Source: Bacillus sp. ISL-7
GTDB taxonomy: Bacteria > Bacillota > Bacilli > Bacillales_B > DSM-18226
Assembly (NCBI RefSeq): GCF_018613065.1
Contig: NZ_JAGGQW010000007.1
Coordinates: 59,771 to 123,770 of the forward strand
Length of the DNA: 64,000 bases
Reading direction: 5' to 3'
Position numbers and translations under genes: made by a program. Shown piece after piece: positions 9,319 through 17,463 of the stretch (positions are counted from its first letter, which is position 1; each line of letters begins with the position of its first letter). The notes beneath the pieces are model-generated. The model searched no databases. It worked only from the letters and a program-made list of their open reading frames with translations, and had not been told where the DNA came from.

Positions 9319-10788
9319 TCAGATAGAATCCACTATTTTGAAGGAAGGAGGAAATAATTCTCTTTCTGTCAATTGCTGATAATCTCTTTCTAAATATCCT
9401 TTTCTCATTTTGTTAAAATATTGTTGTCCCTTGGCTTTCATTTCTTCTAAATCAAAATTAGGTATTTTTTGGTCCTTCATTACAACCCTTCCATTAATAA
9501 TGGATAGTTTCACGTCTCTTCCTGTTCCGCTCACAATCATAGTTCGGATGGGATCGTCGAGAACTCCCAGATGATATCCACTTAAGTCAATTGCAATAAT
9601 ATCTGCTTTCGCTCCAACAGCTAAACGACCGAGGTCATTTCTCCCCAGGAATGTAGCTGCCCCAAGTGTGGCCGCCCGGAAGAAATCGGCGTATGTTGAA
9701 CCCTCTACTTCTTTTTCAATGAATCGGGAAAACATGCTGCCTGTTCGAATATTTTGAAATATATCTGGAGGATAGGTATCTGTTCCTAGCGCTAAATTAA
9801 TACCTGCCCGTTTATATTTAGCAAATGATTCTAATGCCGAACCATGCCTGCCAATGATTAAAGGACAATGAATGACCGTTGTATTTGTTTCTTTCAGAAG
9901 TGCTATATCATCACCTTTACCTGAATGTGCTTCACTATATCCAGCAATAAAGTGAGCATGCGGAATTCCTGTTTTTGACCCTAAAAAACCAAGGTCATAT
10001 AAATAGCGAATAGGAGTTACACCGTGCTTTTCAACAATGGTATGATATTCATAGGTTCCTTGTGCTGCATGAAGTTTAATTGGCACTCCTAATTTATCAC
10101 TATAGTATTTTGTTTGTGTCAAACTTTCTGACGTTTGACACTCAATTCGTTCGGGTGCCAGCATCCCCTTAACTAATCCATCAAAAGCTCCGTCAAATTC
10201 TTCTACAAACCTTACAGCATCTTTTAATCCTGCTTTTCCTGCTTCATCATCCCAGTACAGTTGGATAGTACCATCAGGTTTTATGACCCTGATTCCAGAT
10301 TGGTAGCTTGACCCAAGATAGATTCTTAATCCCAAACTTCCAGCATGGTTTGCTGCAGCAGCAAGCTCCTCATACGTTTCCGCCCATTCTTTATAAAGTA
10401 CCGAGGTAATTGGCATCGCAGTAGTAACCCCATGGAGAATCAGTTGTGAGTAGGCATAAAGGGATTTAAAATTTTCTTCTTTAGCTGTCATGACTTCATG
10501 GTGTCCGTTTTTTATATATTGTTCAGACCAAAGCAGGTTATTCTGTCTGTTTGTCCTTGCCTCTAAATGTAAAATATCGTGGTCAATATCACCTAATGCA
10601 TTTAAATCGATAAACCCCGGACTAATGACGGAGTTCCCCATATCGATTACCTTATTTACTGTGCCAAGGTAATTTTTGCCGACAAAGATTATCTTATCAT
10701 TTTCAAAAACAACTTCCGCGTTTTCAATTAAGACGTGGTCTTCTCCATCGTAACCAATAACGTACCTTCCCTTTAATTTGGTTTTCAA
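9319..10788 (-). CDS. Amidohydrolase-family protein with altered first metal motif
   Basis: TRZ/ATZ-like amidohydrolase of 489 residues, starting at TTG nine bases after AAAGGAG. The composite beta domain (residues 1-60 and the C-terminus) and TIM barrel are recognisable. Barrel motifs KLHAAQG, HAHFIAGYSEAH and LGTDTYPPD supply two histidines and the aspartate expected of the family. The usual HxH after PGFI is replaced by DLNALGDIDHD, so the first metal pair is missing or displaced. It may use one metal or be a divergent subfamily. It lies in the locus of ureide/nucleobase genes with a carbamate-kinase scrap just upstream; the substrate is unknown. Confidence 0.82.
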   Translation of the reverse strand: MKTKLKGRYVIGYDGEDHVLIENAEVVFENDKIIFVGKNYLGTVNKVIDMGNSVISPGFIDLNALGDIDHDILHLEARTNRQNNLLWSEQYIKNGHHEVMTAKEENFKSLYAYSQLILHGVTTAMPITSVLYKEWAETYEELAAAANHAGSLGLRIYLGSSYQSGIRVIKPDGTIQLYWDDEAGKAGLKDAVRFVEEFDGAFDGLVKGMLAPERIECQTSESLTQTKYYSDKLGVPIKLHAAQGTYEYHTIVEKHGVTPIRYLYDLGFLGSKTGIPHAHFIAGYSEAHSGKGDDIALLKETNTTVIHCPLIIGRHGSALESFAKYKRAGINLALGTDTYPPDIFQNIRTGSMFSRFIEKEVEGSTYADFFRAATLGAATFLGRNDLGRLAVGAKADIIAIDLSGYHLGVLDDPIRTMIVSGTGRDVKLSIINGRVVMKDQKIPNFDLEEMKAKGQQYFNKMRKGYLERDYQQLTERELFPPSFKIVDSI

Positions 10789-10866
10789 TTCAATTAACTC
10801 CTTTCATTATTCAGAAGTAAGCTTATTTAGACTCCCATAAGTATCATTATAAAAAAAATTACTATT

Positions 10867-10964
10867 TTATATATTCGAAATCATTACAGAGTCAAGACCA
10901 TTTTCTCGGACTAATGAGTTTCCTCCAATTGCAACAATCACTATTTCCCCTTGGTTTAATTTGC
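10867..10964 (-). pseudogene. Carbamate kinase remnant (N-terminal piece)
   Basis: A short open stretch on the minus strand encodes GEIVIVAIGGNSLVRENG and stops at 10867-10869. This resembles the carbamate kinase N-terminus (family pattern VVA[LI]GGN[AS]L). It has no intact start: upstream in the same frame is a TGA inside the ankyrin-TPR gene. Only about 30 residues remain of a protein that is normally near 310. It sits immediately after the ankyrin-TPR gene, in the position expected in yah/all-type loci. Confidence 0.6.
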
Positions 10965-12134
10965 TTATTTCCTTAGCAATTCAAAAGATTGCTCCTTATG
11001 CAAATGATATAACGGGTTAGCTGGATCATTTGCAATTGCATTCTCTATTGCTTCAATTGCTTCTTGATGTTTACCAAGTGACCTAAGGCTATTTGCCTTA
11101 TGAAATGAAAAATCGTAGCGATTTGGCTTTAGTGCCAGCAATTTATCCATTTCAATAACTGATTCTTCGTGTCTGCCTAGTTCTCTTAAGTAATTTGATT
11201 TATGATAACGATAAAAAGTATCAACAGGGTTTAATTCACAGGCTTTATCGTATTCCGATAGAGCTTCCTCTGGTTTCCTCATTGCTCTTAAACAGTTGGC
11301 TGTATAGAAATAGAAGTCTAGATCCATTGGGTCTTGTGATAATGCTTTGTTGTACTCCTCTAGCGCTTCCTCGTATCTCTTTAGTTCTTGTAAGAAATAG
11401 CCTTTGTAGTAAATCAAATCAAGGTTTTGATTATCATCTTCTAGACCTTTTTCTATTTCTGAGATGGCCTCTTCATACTTATCAACTCTGGCAAGTTTTT
11501 TTGCCTTTTTGATAGATTGACTTTTTACGATATATTCTTTATTCAAGATGTTTACAAGCTTTTGGTGCCCCATTTCTTGAGCATGCTGCAGCGCTGACTT
11601 CCCGTCCCTATCTGGAAGATTTACATCTGCTCCTGCTTCCACGAGCTCTTGAATAATATCAGAATAAAGCCTGCCGCCATTACCTAATATCACAGACTCT
11701 AGAAGGGCGGACCAGCCTAAATTGTTCACATGATTTACCGGAACTCCAGCATCTAAGCAGACTTGGACCGTCTTTAAATAGCCTTTTTCACTAGAAGGTA
11801 ACAATGCCGTACCTCCAAATCGATTAACACTGTTTAGGTCTGCACCAAACTTAAGCATCATACTTAAAATTTCATGAAATCCGTTCGCACCAGAACATAT
11901 AAATGGAGTTAATTGGGTAATATCTCTCGTATTGACGTCGCTTCCAGCCTCTAGTAACAATTTCACTACGACAATTTGGTTTTTTTGTACAGCTGCCATT
12001 AAGGCTGTCCGGCCTGACGCATCCTTATAATCAATGCTGGCTCCTTCATGAAAGAGCTTTTCTACAGCAACATAATCCCCCTGCTCACTTGCATGAATAA
12101 GTTCTCTGTCTATGGTATTACTTTCCAAGTTCAT
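10965..12134 (-). CDS. Ankyrin-repeat and TPR-repeat protein
   Basis: Soluble 389-residue protein with two solenoids. Residues 1-200 hold about five to six ankyrin repeats (for example DASGRTALMAAVQKNQ, DITQLTPFICSGANG, LPDRDGKSALQHAQEMGHQK). Residues 215-385 hold about five TPR units (DLIYYKGYFLQELKRYEEAL, DFYFYTANCLRAMRKPEEAL). No catalytic domain, so a scaffold or regulator. AAAGGAG precedes the ATG. An ankyrin protein (YahD) also accompanies the DUF1116/carbamate kinase/deaminase genes in the E. coli yah locus, and this gene lies between scraps of the same two families. The TPR extension is an addition relative to YahD. Confidence 0.88.
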   Translation of the reverse strand: MNLESNTIDRELIHASEQGDYVAVEKLFHEGASIDYKDASGRTALMAAVQKNQIVVVKLLLEAGSDVNTRDITQLTPFICSGANGFHEILSMMLKFGADLNSVNRFGGTALLPSSEKGYLKTVQVCLDAGVPVNHVNNLGWSALLESVILGNGGRLYSDIIQELVEAGADVNLPDRDGKSALQHAQEMGHQKLVNILNKEYIVKSQSIKKAKKLARVDKYEEAISEIEKGLEDDNQNLDLIYYKGYFLQELKRYEEALEEYNKALSQDPMDLDFYFYTANCLRAMRKPEEALSEYDKACELNPVDTFYRYHKSNYLRELGRHEESVIEMDKLLALKPNRYDFSFHKANSLRSLGKHQEAIEAIENAIANDPANPLYHLHKEQSFELLRK

Positions 12135-12188
12135 TCTCTCCTTTAGATGTATTTCAAACAGGAAGTTATTAAAATACTAAAGCATCAG

Positions 12189-12217
12189 TTCTGGTCCTAA
12201 ACAAATTAGGACCAGAA
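12189..12217 (-). terminator. Terminator after the DUF1116 remnant
   Basis: Perfect 12-bp arms TTCTGGTCCTAA / TTAGGACCAGAA with a 5-base loop, a few bases beyond the stop of the DUF1116 remnant and before the ankyrin gene. The tail lacks a clear U-run on either strand. Confidence 0.6.
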
Positions 12218-12221
12218 TTAA

Positions 12222-12665
12222 TTATTGAATGTTTTGACTTAAAGTTAGCACTGCCTTTTCAAAAGCTTCAACTGGAGGATTAGTGATTCCTGCTCCAATC
12301 ATTCCAATTCCTGCTTCCTTATGGGCTATTGCCGTATTAATGATTGGCAGGATTCCAGTTTGAACAACCTTCCGAGCATCGATTCCAGTCGGAATACCCA
12401 TGAAATTTAGCAATGGAATCGTTACGTTTGGATTTTCTGCTGTTGTAATTTCTTTCATCTTTTTAGAGTAGCCGATTGCATCATCTATTGTTCCGCCTAC
12501 AAGGGCAACAATTGCAGGAGCTGTAGCCATCGCAAATCCACCAATTCTAATAAAAGGTGTTAACGCTTGGATTAAAAGCGTTGTTCCGGCAACGTTGGGT
12601 TATGACACTCATCACCCATATGAAGGGCTTGTGCCAGTTTGACAAGATATGACCTTACATGTTTA
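12222..12665 (-). pseudogene. DUF1116 (AllG/YlbE/YahG) gene remnant, frameshifted and truncated
   Basis: The C-terminal 102-residue frame contains MGIPTGIDARKVVQTGILPI and INTAIAHKEAGIGMIGAGI, characteristic of DUF1116 proteins (oxamate carbamoyltransferase subunit AllG/YlbE; YahG). Reading further upstream gives VAGTTLLIQALTPFIRIGGF in the same frame. Then, after a frame change near 12600, LVKLAQALHMGDECHN appears, the conserved segment expected just before. Beyond about 12665 similarity stops. So most of the roughly 420-470-residue protein is gone and what remains is frameshifted. The divergent PucR gene starts about 115 bases away. Confidence 0.72.
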
Positions 12666-12779
12666 TTTTAGATAGATTGCATAAAAGCATCATCGTTTAA
12701 GCAAACCAAAAAAAATAGATATCATTTGTGCATGTTATACAATTAAATGTGTAGATTTTTTGACAAAGGAGTGATAATC

Positions 12780-14489
12780 TTGCTGACCGTTAAGGATTTA
12801 TTTGAAATACAAGCGATTGATGGCTTAAAGATTGTTGCTGGGGAAAAAGGAATTGATAATGAAATCTCAATAGTCAATATCATCGAAAATCCCGAGGCAT
12901 TTGACTGGCTTTCACCTAATGAACTCCTATTATCAACGGGTTATATTTTTAAAGATAACGAGGATTTGCAAATTAGAATACTTAACGAACTTTCAGCTAT
13001 TAATTGTGCAGGACTAGTTGTCAAAATGAAACGATACTTTGAAAAACTCCCACAGAAAATGATTGATCGTGCAAATGAATTGGGTTTTCCACTGATTGAG
13101 TTACCCTTTGAATATACCCTATCAAAGGTCATTTCTATTATTAATGAGAAAGCATCTGGCCGTTATGATTTATTAAATAGAAAGACCTTAGACATGCATA
13201 ATTTATTTTTTCGAATTACACTTGAAGGCGGCGGGATTGAAAGGATTTCTTCCATGTTATCGGTATCTATTAATAATCCAATGATTTTCGTTGACCAGGA
13301 TTGGAAGCTGCTCCACTATACAGAACACCTAAATAATAAGGTACCACTTTCATACTGCTTTACTCTGGTTAAAAATCGACCTATTTTCAATAAAGAGTTT
13401 ATTAATTCTGTCCCTAAAGAAATAATTGAAATGAAAAAGAGTATTCAACGCATTTATTACATAGAAGGAATGGAAATAAAATGCCGCATCCTTCCTGTCG
13501 CAGTTGCAAATAATATTTATGGATATATTGTTGTATGGCAGACTGTCCAAGATTTAACGGAGTTTGACTTACTTATTTTAGAGCAGGCGTCAACTAATAT
13601 GGCACTGGAACGTATAAAAGCAAAGGACATCGAGGAGGTAAAATTAAAAATCAAACAGGATTTCTTTGATGATTTGCTGACTGGAAAAATAACATCCGTC
13701 AATACAATTCACACCTATAGTGAATTGCATGGATTAAATCCAAGTTATAGTTACTACTGTATAGTCATAAATTTAGAATCGGAGGAAGATGACAGTTATG
13801 ATGATATGGTAGCAAGGAAGCTTCGGTTGGAGAGCAAATCCAGAAAATGTGTGGACTTAGTCTATAATCTTTCGAACTATTCAAAAGCTGAGGTCACATG
13901 CTTTCATAGAAACAATCGTATAATTATAATGATTGGTCAAAATAAAAATAAACCTTCTCTATCGGTAAATGAGGTAAAACAATACGGAAATACAATTTAC
14001 AATGCATTTGAAAAGGAAATAAATAACACAACCTTCTTAATTGGAATTGGCCGTCATTACGAAACCATTCATTCCCTTCATAAAAGCTTTTCTGAAGCAA
14101 ATGAATCTATTCGACTCATGGAGAAATTTAATATCCGAGGGGGAGTATCTCATTATGAAGATCATTCCATCTATCACTTTTTGGACAGTAATATCAAAGA
14201 CATAGAATTAGAAGAATTTTTCATGAAAAGCCTTGGGAAAATCTATGAGCATGACCATTTACATGGGACGAGTTATATCATTACGTTAGAGAACTATTTT
14301 ATTAATAACCTTAATATTAGTGAAACAGCAAAAGCGATGTTTTTACACAGAAATACGCTTATTTATCGAATCGATAAAATCAAGGAAATCTTAAATACCG
14401 ATTTAAAAAACTCGGAGGAATTGCTGCAAATCCAATTAGCTTTAAAGATATTTAGACTCTTAAATAAAAAACTTCCAATCAATTCTTAA
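12780..14489 (+). CDS. PucR-family transcriptional activator
   Basis: PucR-type regulator of purine/ureide catabolism, about 569 residues. The N-terminal PucR domain spans roughly residues 1-125 (LTVKDLFEIQ... WLSPNELLLSTGY). A GGDEF-like central region follows, and the C-terminal HTH_30 domain carries NLNISETAKAMFLHRNTLIYR. The frame is open to an ATG at 12747. I chose the TTG at 12780 because AAAGGAG lies eight bases before it and family members begin LTVKDL. It diverges from the decayed catabolic operon and probably controls the genes on one or both sides. Usual inducers are pathway intermediates such as allantoin or urate; here unknown. Confidence 0.9.
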   Translation: MLTVKDLFEIQAIDGLKIVAGEKGIDNEISIVNIIENPEAFDWLSPNELLLSTGYIFKDNEDLQIRILNELSAINCAGLVVKMKRYFEKLPQKMIDRANELGFPLIELPFEYTLSKVISIINEKASGRYDLLNRKTLDMHNLFFRITLEGGGIERISSMLSVSINNPMIFVDQDWKLLHYTEHLNNKVPLSYCFTLVKNRPIFNKEFINSVPKEIIEMKKSIQRIYYIEGMEIKCRILPVAVANNIYGYIVVWQTVQDLTEFDLLILEQASTNMALERIKAKDIEEVKLKIKQDFFDDLLTGKITSVNTIHTYSELHGLNPSYSYYCIVINLESEEDDSYDDMVARKLRLESKSRKCVDLVYNLSNYSKAEVTCFHRNNRIIIMIGQNKNKPSLSVNEVKQYGNTIYNAFEKEINNTTFLIGIGRHYETIHSLHKSFSEANESIRLMEKFNIRGGVSHYEDHSIYHFLDSNIKDIELEEFFMKSLGKIYEHDHLHGTSYIITLENYFINNLNISETAKAMFLHRNTLIYRIDKIKEILNTDLKNSEELLQIQLALKIFRLLNKKLPINS

Positions 14490-14496
14490 ATCAGAT

Positions 14497-14530
14497 GGGT
14501 CCCGTTCTCTATGAAACCTCGGGACCCGTC
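14497..14530 (+). terminator. Terminator after the PucR-family gene
   Basis: Eight-base arms GGGTCCCG / CGGGACCC separated by about 15 bases, followed by GTCTATTTC. It lies eight bases after the stop codon. Confidence 0.6.
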
Positions 14531-14716
14531 TATTTCATGTAAAAAGAAATCGATAAGCCCTTAATGAGAAATAGGACCTAAGACTTAGAGAAGATTACAT
14601 ATGGGAATGATATATAATAACCTATTATCTTGATAAACTATTAAAGCAGGATATTCTAAAAAATCCCAAGATAATAAGAGGTACATCAGTGAAAAGGCTG
14701 GGGCTGGGGGAATCCC

Positions 14717-14749
14717 AATGGCGAACAGTAACAGTTGCTGTTCGCCATT
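14717..14749. repeat. Hairpin of the GCGAACAG family (copy 1)
   Basis: Twelve-base perfect arms AATGGCGAACAG / CTGTTCGCCATT. The same stem core occurs in the hairpins at 21983-22020 and 43623-43652, so this is a recurrent terminator-like element. Here it abuts the alkaline-phosphatase remnant. Confidence 0.6.
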
Positions 14750-14942
14750 TTAAAATAATGGCGATCCGGAGTTACCATTTCGATCAATGCTCATCCCGCC
14801 GGTTGAGTGATCAGCTGTCGCAACCAGAATCGTATCCTCTCTATTGAACGCGAACTGAACTGCATCTTTAAACGCGACTTCAAAGTCTTTAACCTCACTC
14901 ATTGCCCCTACAATATCATTGTCATGCCCTGCCGCCTGGTTT
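14750..14942 (-). pseudogene. Alkaline phosphatase remnant (C-terminal piece)
   Basis: On the minus strand about 63 codons are open and end at a TAA (14750-14752). They encode AAGHDNDIVGAMSEVKDFE and then ILVATADHSTGGM, the metal-binding AGHxND and T-A-D-H-x-T-G-G motifs of bacterial alkaline phosphatases (PhoA/PhoB). The remaining roughly 380 N-terminal residues are absent; sequence beyond 14942 is unrelated AT-rich DNA. The piece has no start codon or promoter, so it is a dead fragment from a deletion. Confidence 0.75.
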
Positions 14943-15050
14943 TTTTACTATACAGAATCTTTACATTTTATTAACAGAATCTTAAGAAGATTGGTTTCCT
15001 TTATTTAATACAATAAAGGGGAGCTTATAATTTGGAGGGAGTAGATGTGA

Positions 15051-15119
15051 ATGACGTTTAAGTATCTAAAGTATCCCCAATACGGTAGTTCAATATTGGT
15101 CAGAAAGGAAAGGTTATGA
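15051..15119 (+). CDS. Possible 22-residue leader peptide coupled to the glycosyltransferase gene
   Basis: A 22-codon ORF (MTFKYLKYPQYGSSILVRKE...) starts at an ATG ten bases after GGAGGGA. It ends in a TGA that overlaps the next ATG (ATGA), the layout of a translationally coupled small gene. No family is recognised. It could equally be the tail of a shortened upstream gene. Confidence 0.4.
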   Translation: MTFKYLKYPQYGSSILVRKERL

Positions 15120-16258
15120 GGATCGCCATTTTCACTGATACCTTTGACCCGGATATCAATGGAGTTGCTCGGACGCTTAAATATTTCATTCACTACTTGG
15201 ATAATAAAAACATCTCGTACAAAGTCTTTGCACCCGATTCTCTTACAAACTAATATGTTTCTTCAAACGTCCGCCGCATTAAAAGTCTCTCTTTTTTCTT
15301 ATATCCTGAGTGTCGCCTGGCTTTTCCCAATTTTTCTCGTATTAAATCAGAATTAGAAGAATTCTCCCCGAATATCATCCATGTCGCTACACCATTTAAC
15401 ATGGGACTTTGTGGTGTCTATCTTGCAAAAAAACTAACTATTCCACTTGTCGGCTCCTATCATACTGATTTTGACCATTATTTGAAATTTTATGATCTTA
15501 GATTTTTTTCAAAAATCCTTTGGAAATATATGAATTGGTTCCATAAGCCCTTTAAAAAATTATTTGTCCCTTCTAATGAAACGTTAACTCAACTCAAATG
15601 TCAGGGATTTGTTAATTTAGAAGTTTGGCCCGGTGGAGTTGACTGTCAGCTTTTTCACCCTTATTACGAAAAACAAGCTATTCGTGAGCAATGGGGGATC
15701 TCAAAAAAGTACCTCTTAACCTATGTAGGCAGGTTAGCCCCAGAAAAAGATGTACAGACACTCCTAGCAGTAGCAAAAGCACTGCCAGCTGAGATCAATG
15801 AGGAAGTTCAATGGTTTGTTATCGGAGACGGTCCCCAAAGGGAAGAACTTCAAATAGAAGCGCCTACGAACATGACATTAACAGGATACTTAACTGGAGA
15901 ACAATTAGCGGAAATCTACTCCGCATCAGACTTATTCGTTTTTCCCTCTCCTACTGAAACGTTTGGAAATGTTGTGATTGAAGCACTTGCAAGTGGTACA
16001 CCCGCCATTACCGCCAATTCCGGAGGCGTAAAAAATATTATTAAGGCAGGAGTAACAGGTTATTTGTGTGAAACCGGCAATGTAATGGAGTTTACGAACG
16101 CCATCTTGAAGTTATTAGAAAATGATAGCCTGAGAAAGCAATTGGGGATAGAAGGGAGAAATTATGCCCTAACACAAAGCTGGGATAAAATCTTTTCCAA
16201 TTTACTTTGGCATTATCGAGCCGTTATCGATGAACCAAAGATACAAAAATATGCCTGA
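15116..16258 (+). pseudogene. GT4 glycosyltransferase gene interrupted by an in-frame stop
   Basis: Starting at ATG 15116 (SD AAAGGAAAGG), the frame encodes MRIAIFTDTFDPDINGVART, the typical N-terminus of diacylglycerol/GDP-mannose-type GT4 transferases. TAA at 15251-15253 (codon 46) breaks it. The same frame then continues with YVSSNVRRIKS, IIHVATPFNMG, HTDFDHYLKFYD, YVGRLAPEKD and the nucleotide-sugar site FVFPSPTETFGNVVIEALASG, to a normal end. So a single nonsense codon splits an otherwise complete 380-codon gene. A product restarting at ATG 15401 would lack the first Rossmann strands. The function would be glycosylation of a membrane lipid or cell-envelope polymer. Confidence 0.82.
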
Positions 16259-16309
16259 TTTGTTGTACAATTTTTTCCCAATATATTAATAAAGTAGAGG
16301 AGTGATAGA

Positions 16310-17302
16310 GTGGATACTTTTTCGCATATTGTTATAGGCTTTGGCATTGGTGCTCTTTCTCAAATCGACCCTGCCGTATCATCTAATCAGACCCTATCAC
16401 AGGCGGTCATGTTAGGGGTGGTAATAGGTTCAAATGCCCCTGATTTTGATATCATTTACAGATTAAAAGGAAAAGGTAGCTATTTCAGGAATCACAGAGG
16501 CCTGTCACATTCCCTGCCAGCTCTTCCTTTATGGGGATTACTGGTTTCTGGCTTACTTTACCCACTCTTCCCCATTTCAGAATTTCTTCCTCTCTTTTTA
16601 TGGACGTTCTTAGCAGTGATTCTTCATGTCCTTTTTGATTTATTCAATGTCCATGGAACGCAAATCCTGCTGCCTTTTTCCCAAAAATGGATTGCCTTTG
16701 ACGCTATCCCATTATTGGACCCTTACATTTTAACAATCCATTTTCTAGGGTTTGGATTACTCTTTTTCTACCAGGCAGGGATTATCTTCTTAATCATTTA
16801 TGTATTCATATTTTTATACCTGGCTGTTCGAACTCTGTCAGCATTATTAACCAAAAGGCACCTACAGCAACATTTTATTAGAGCTGACCGTATAAAACTA
16901 ATCCCGCGTATCACCCTATTTAAATGGGATATTTTTATCGAGACGAGGGAGGACTTTTTATTTGGAGTTTATTCAGATAATACACTCGACATAGAACATA
17001 CTCTTTCCAAAAATATTGACTTTCCAGTATTGGTTTCTGAGAGTACAAATGACGAGTCCGTGTCAGACTTTCTTGCCAGTACATCGTTCGCTTATCCTTT
17101 TGTTGCTGTTAGAAAAAACGGCTACTTTGTTTATTGGAAGGACCTTCGTTTTCGTACAAAAAAATTCTTCCCGTCCCTTGCCATCATGTTTATTTCCTCT
17201 GATTTCAAAAGAAAGAATAGCTATATAGGCAAGGTAAGCTCTTTAAAACAATACAAAAAAGTGCTTCGCAGCTTAACGAATTCCTCTTCATCAATCAAAT
17301 AA
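16310..17302 (+). CDS. yfhP: YfhP-like membrane-bound metal-dependent hydrolase (DUF457)
   Basis: Membrane protein of 330 residues with GTG start after AGAGGAG. Conserved DUF457/LexA-DUF motifs are visible: DTFSHIVIGFGIG near the N-terminus (His), GSNAPDFDIIYR, HRGLSHS, and HVLFDLFNVHGTQ. These place His/Asp residues for a metal site at the membrane, followed by about four helices and a cytoplasmic C-terminal tail. B. subtilis YfhP has the same size and start (MDT.TH). The physiological substrate is unknown. It follows the broken glycosyltransferase gene by about 50 bases and has its own terminator. Confidence 0.8.
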   Translation: MDTFSHIVIGFGIGALSQIDPAVSSNQTLSQAVMLGVVIGSNAPDFDIIYRLKGKGSYFRNHRGLSHSLPALPLWGLLVSGLLYPLFPISEFLPLFLWTFLAVILHVLFDLFNVHGTQILLPFSQKWIAFDAIPLLDPYILTIHFLGFGLLFFYQAGIIFLIIYVFIFLYLAVRTLSALLTKRHLQQHFIRADRIKLIPRITLFKWDIFIETREDFLFGVYSDNTLDIEHTLSKNIDFPVLVSESTNDESVSDFLASTSFAYPFVAVRKNGYFVYWKDLRFRTKKFFPSLAIMFISSDFKRKNSYIGKVSSLKQYKKVLRSLTNSSSSIK

Positions 17303-17317
17303 AAGTTTATAAAAAAT

Positions 17318-17348
17318 GACCCTGGTTCAAATACCGAGGTCTTCTTTT
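17318..17348 (+). terminator. Terminator after yfhP
   Basis: GACCctGG / CCgaGGTC arms with an 8-base loop and a T-rich tail CTTCTTTT, 16 bases after the yfhP stop. Confidence 0.6.
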
Positions 17349-17431
17349 AATATTGGGGGACGCATTTATTTCTTAGCTGCATCTTACCTGAACGATTCGG
17401 AGGTCAACGAAACAAATGTTTGCATAAAATA

Positions 17432-17457
17432 AGGAATCCCTCCGTGAAGGGATTCCT
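17432..17457 (-). terminator. Terminator after the ammonium transporter gene
   Basis: Perfect arms AGGAATCCCT / AGGGATTCCT with a short loop; on the minus strand the stem is followed by TATTTTAT. It lies just beyond the transporter stop. Confidence 0.75.
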
Positions 17458-17463
17458 AGCTAA

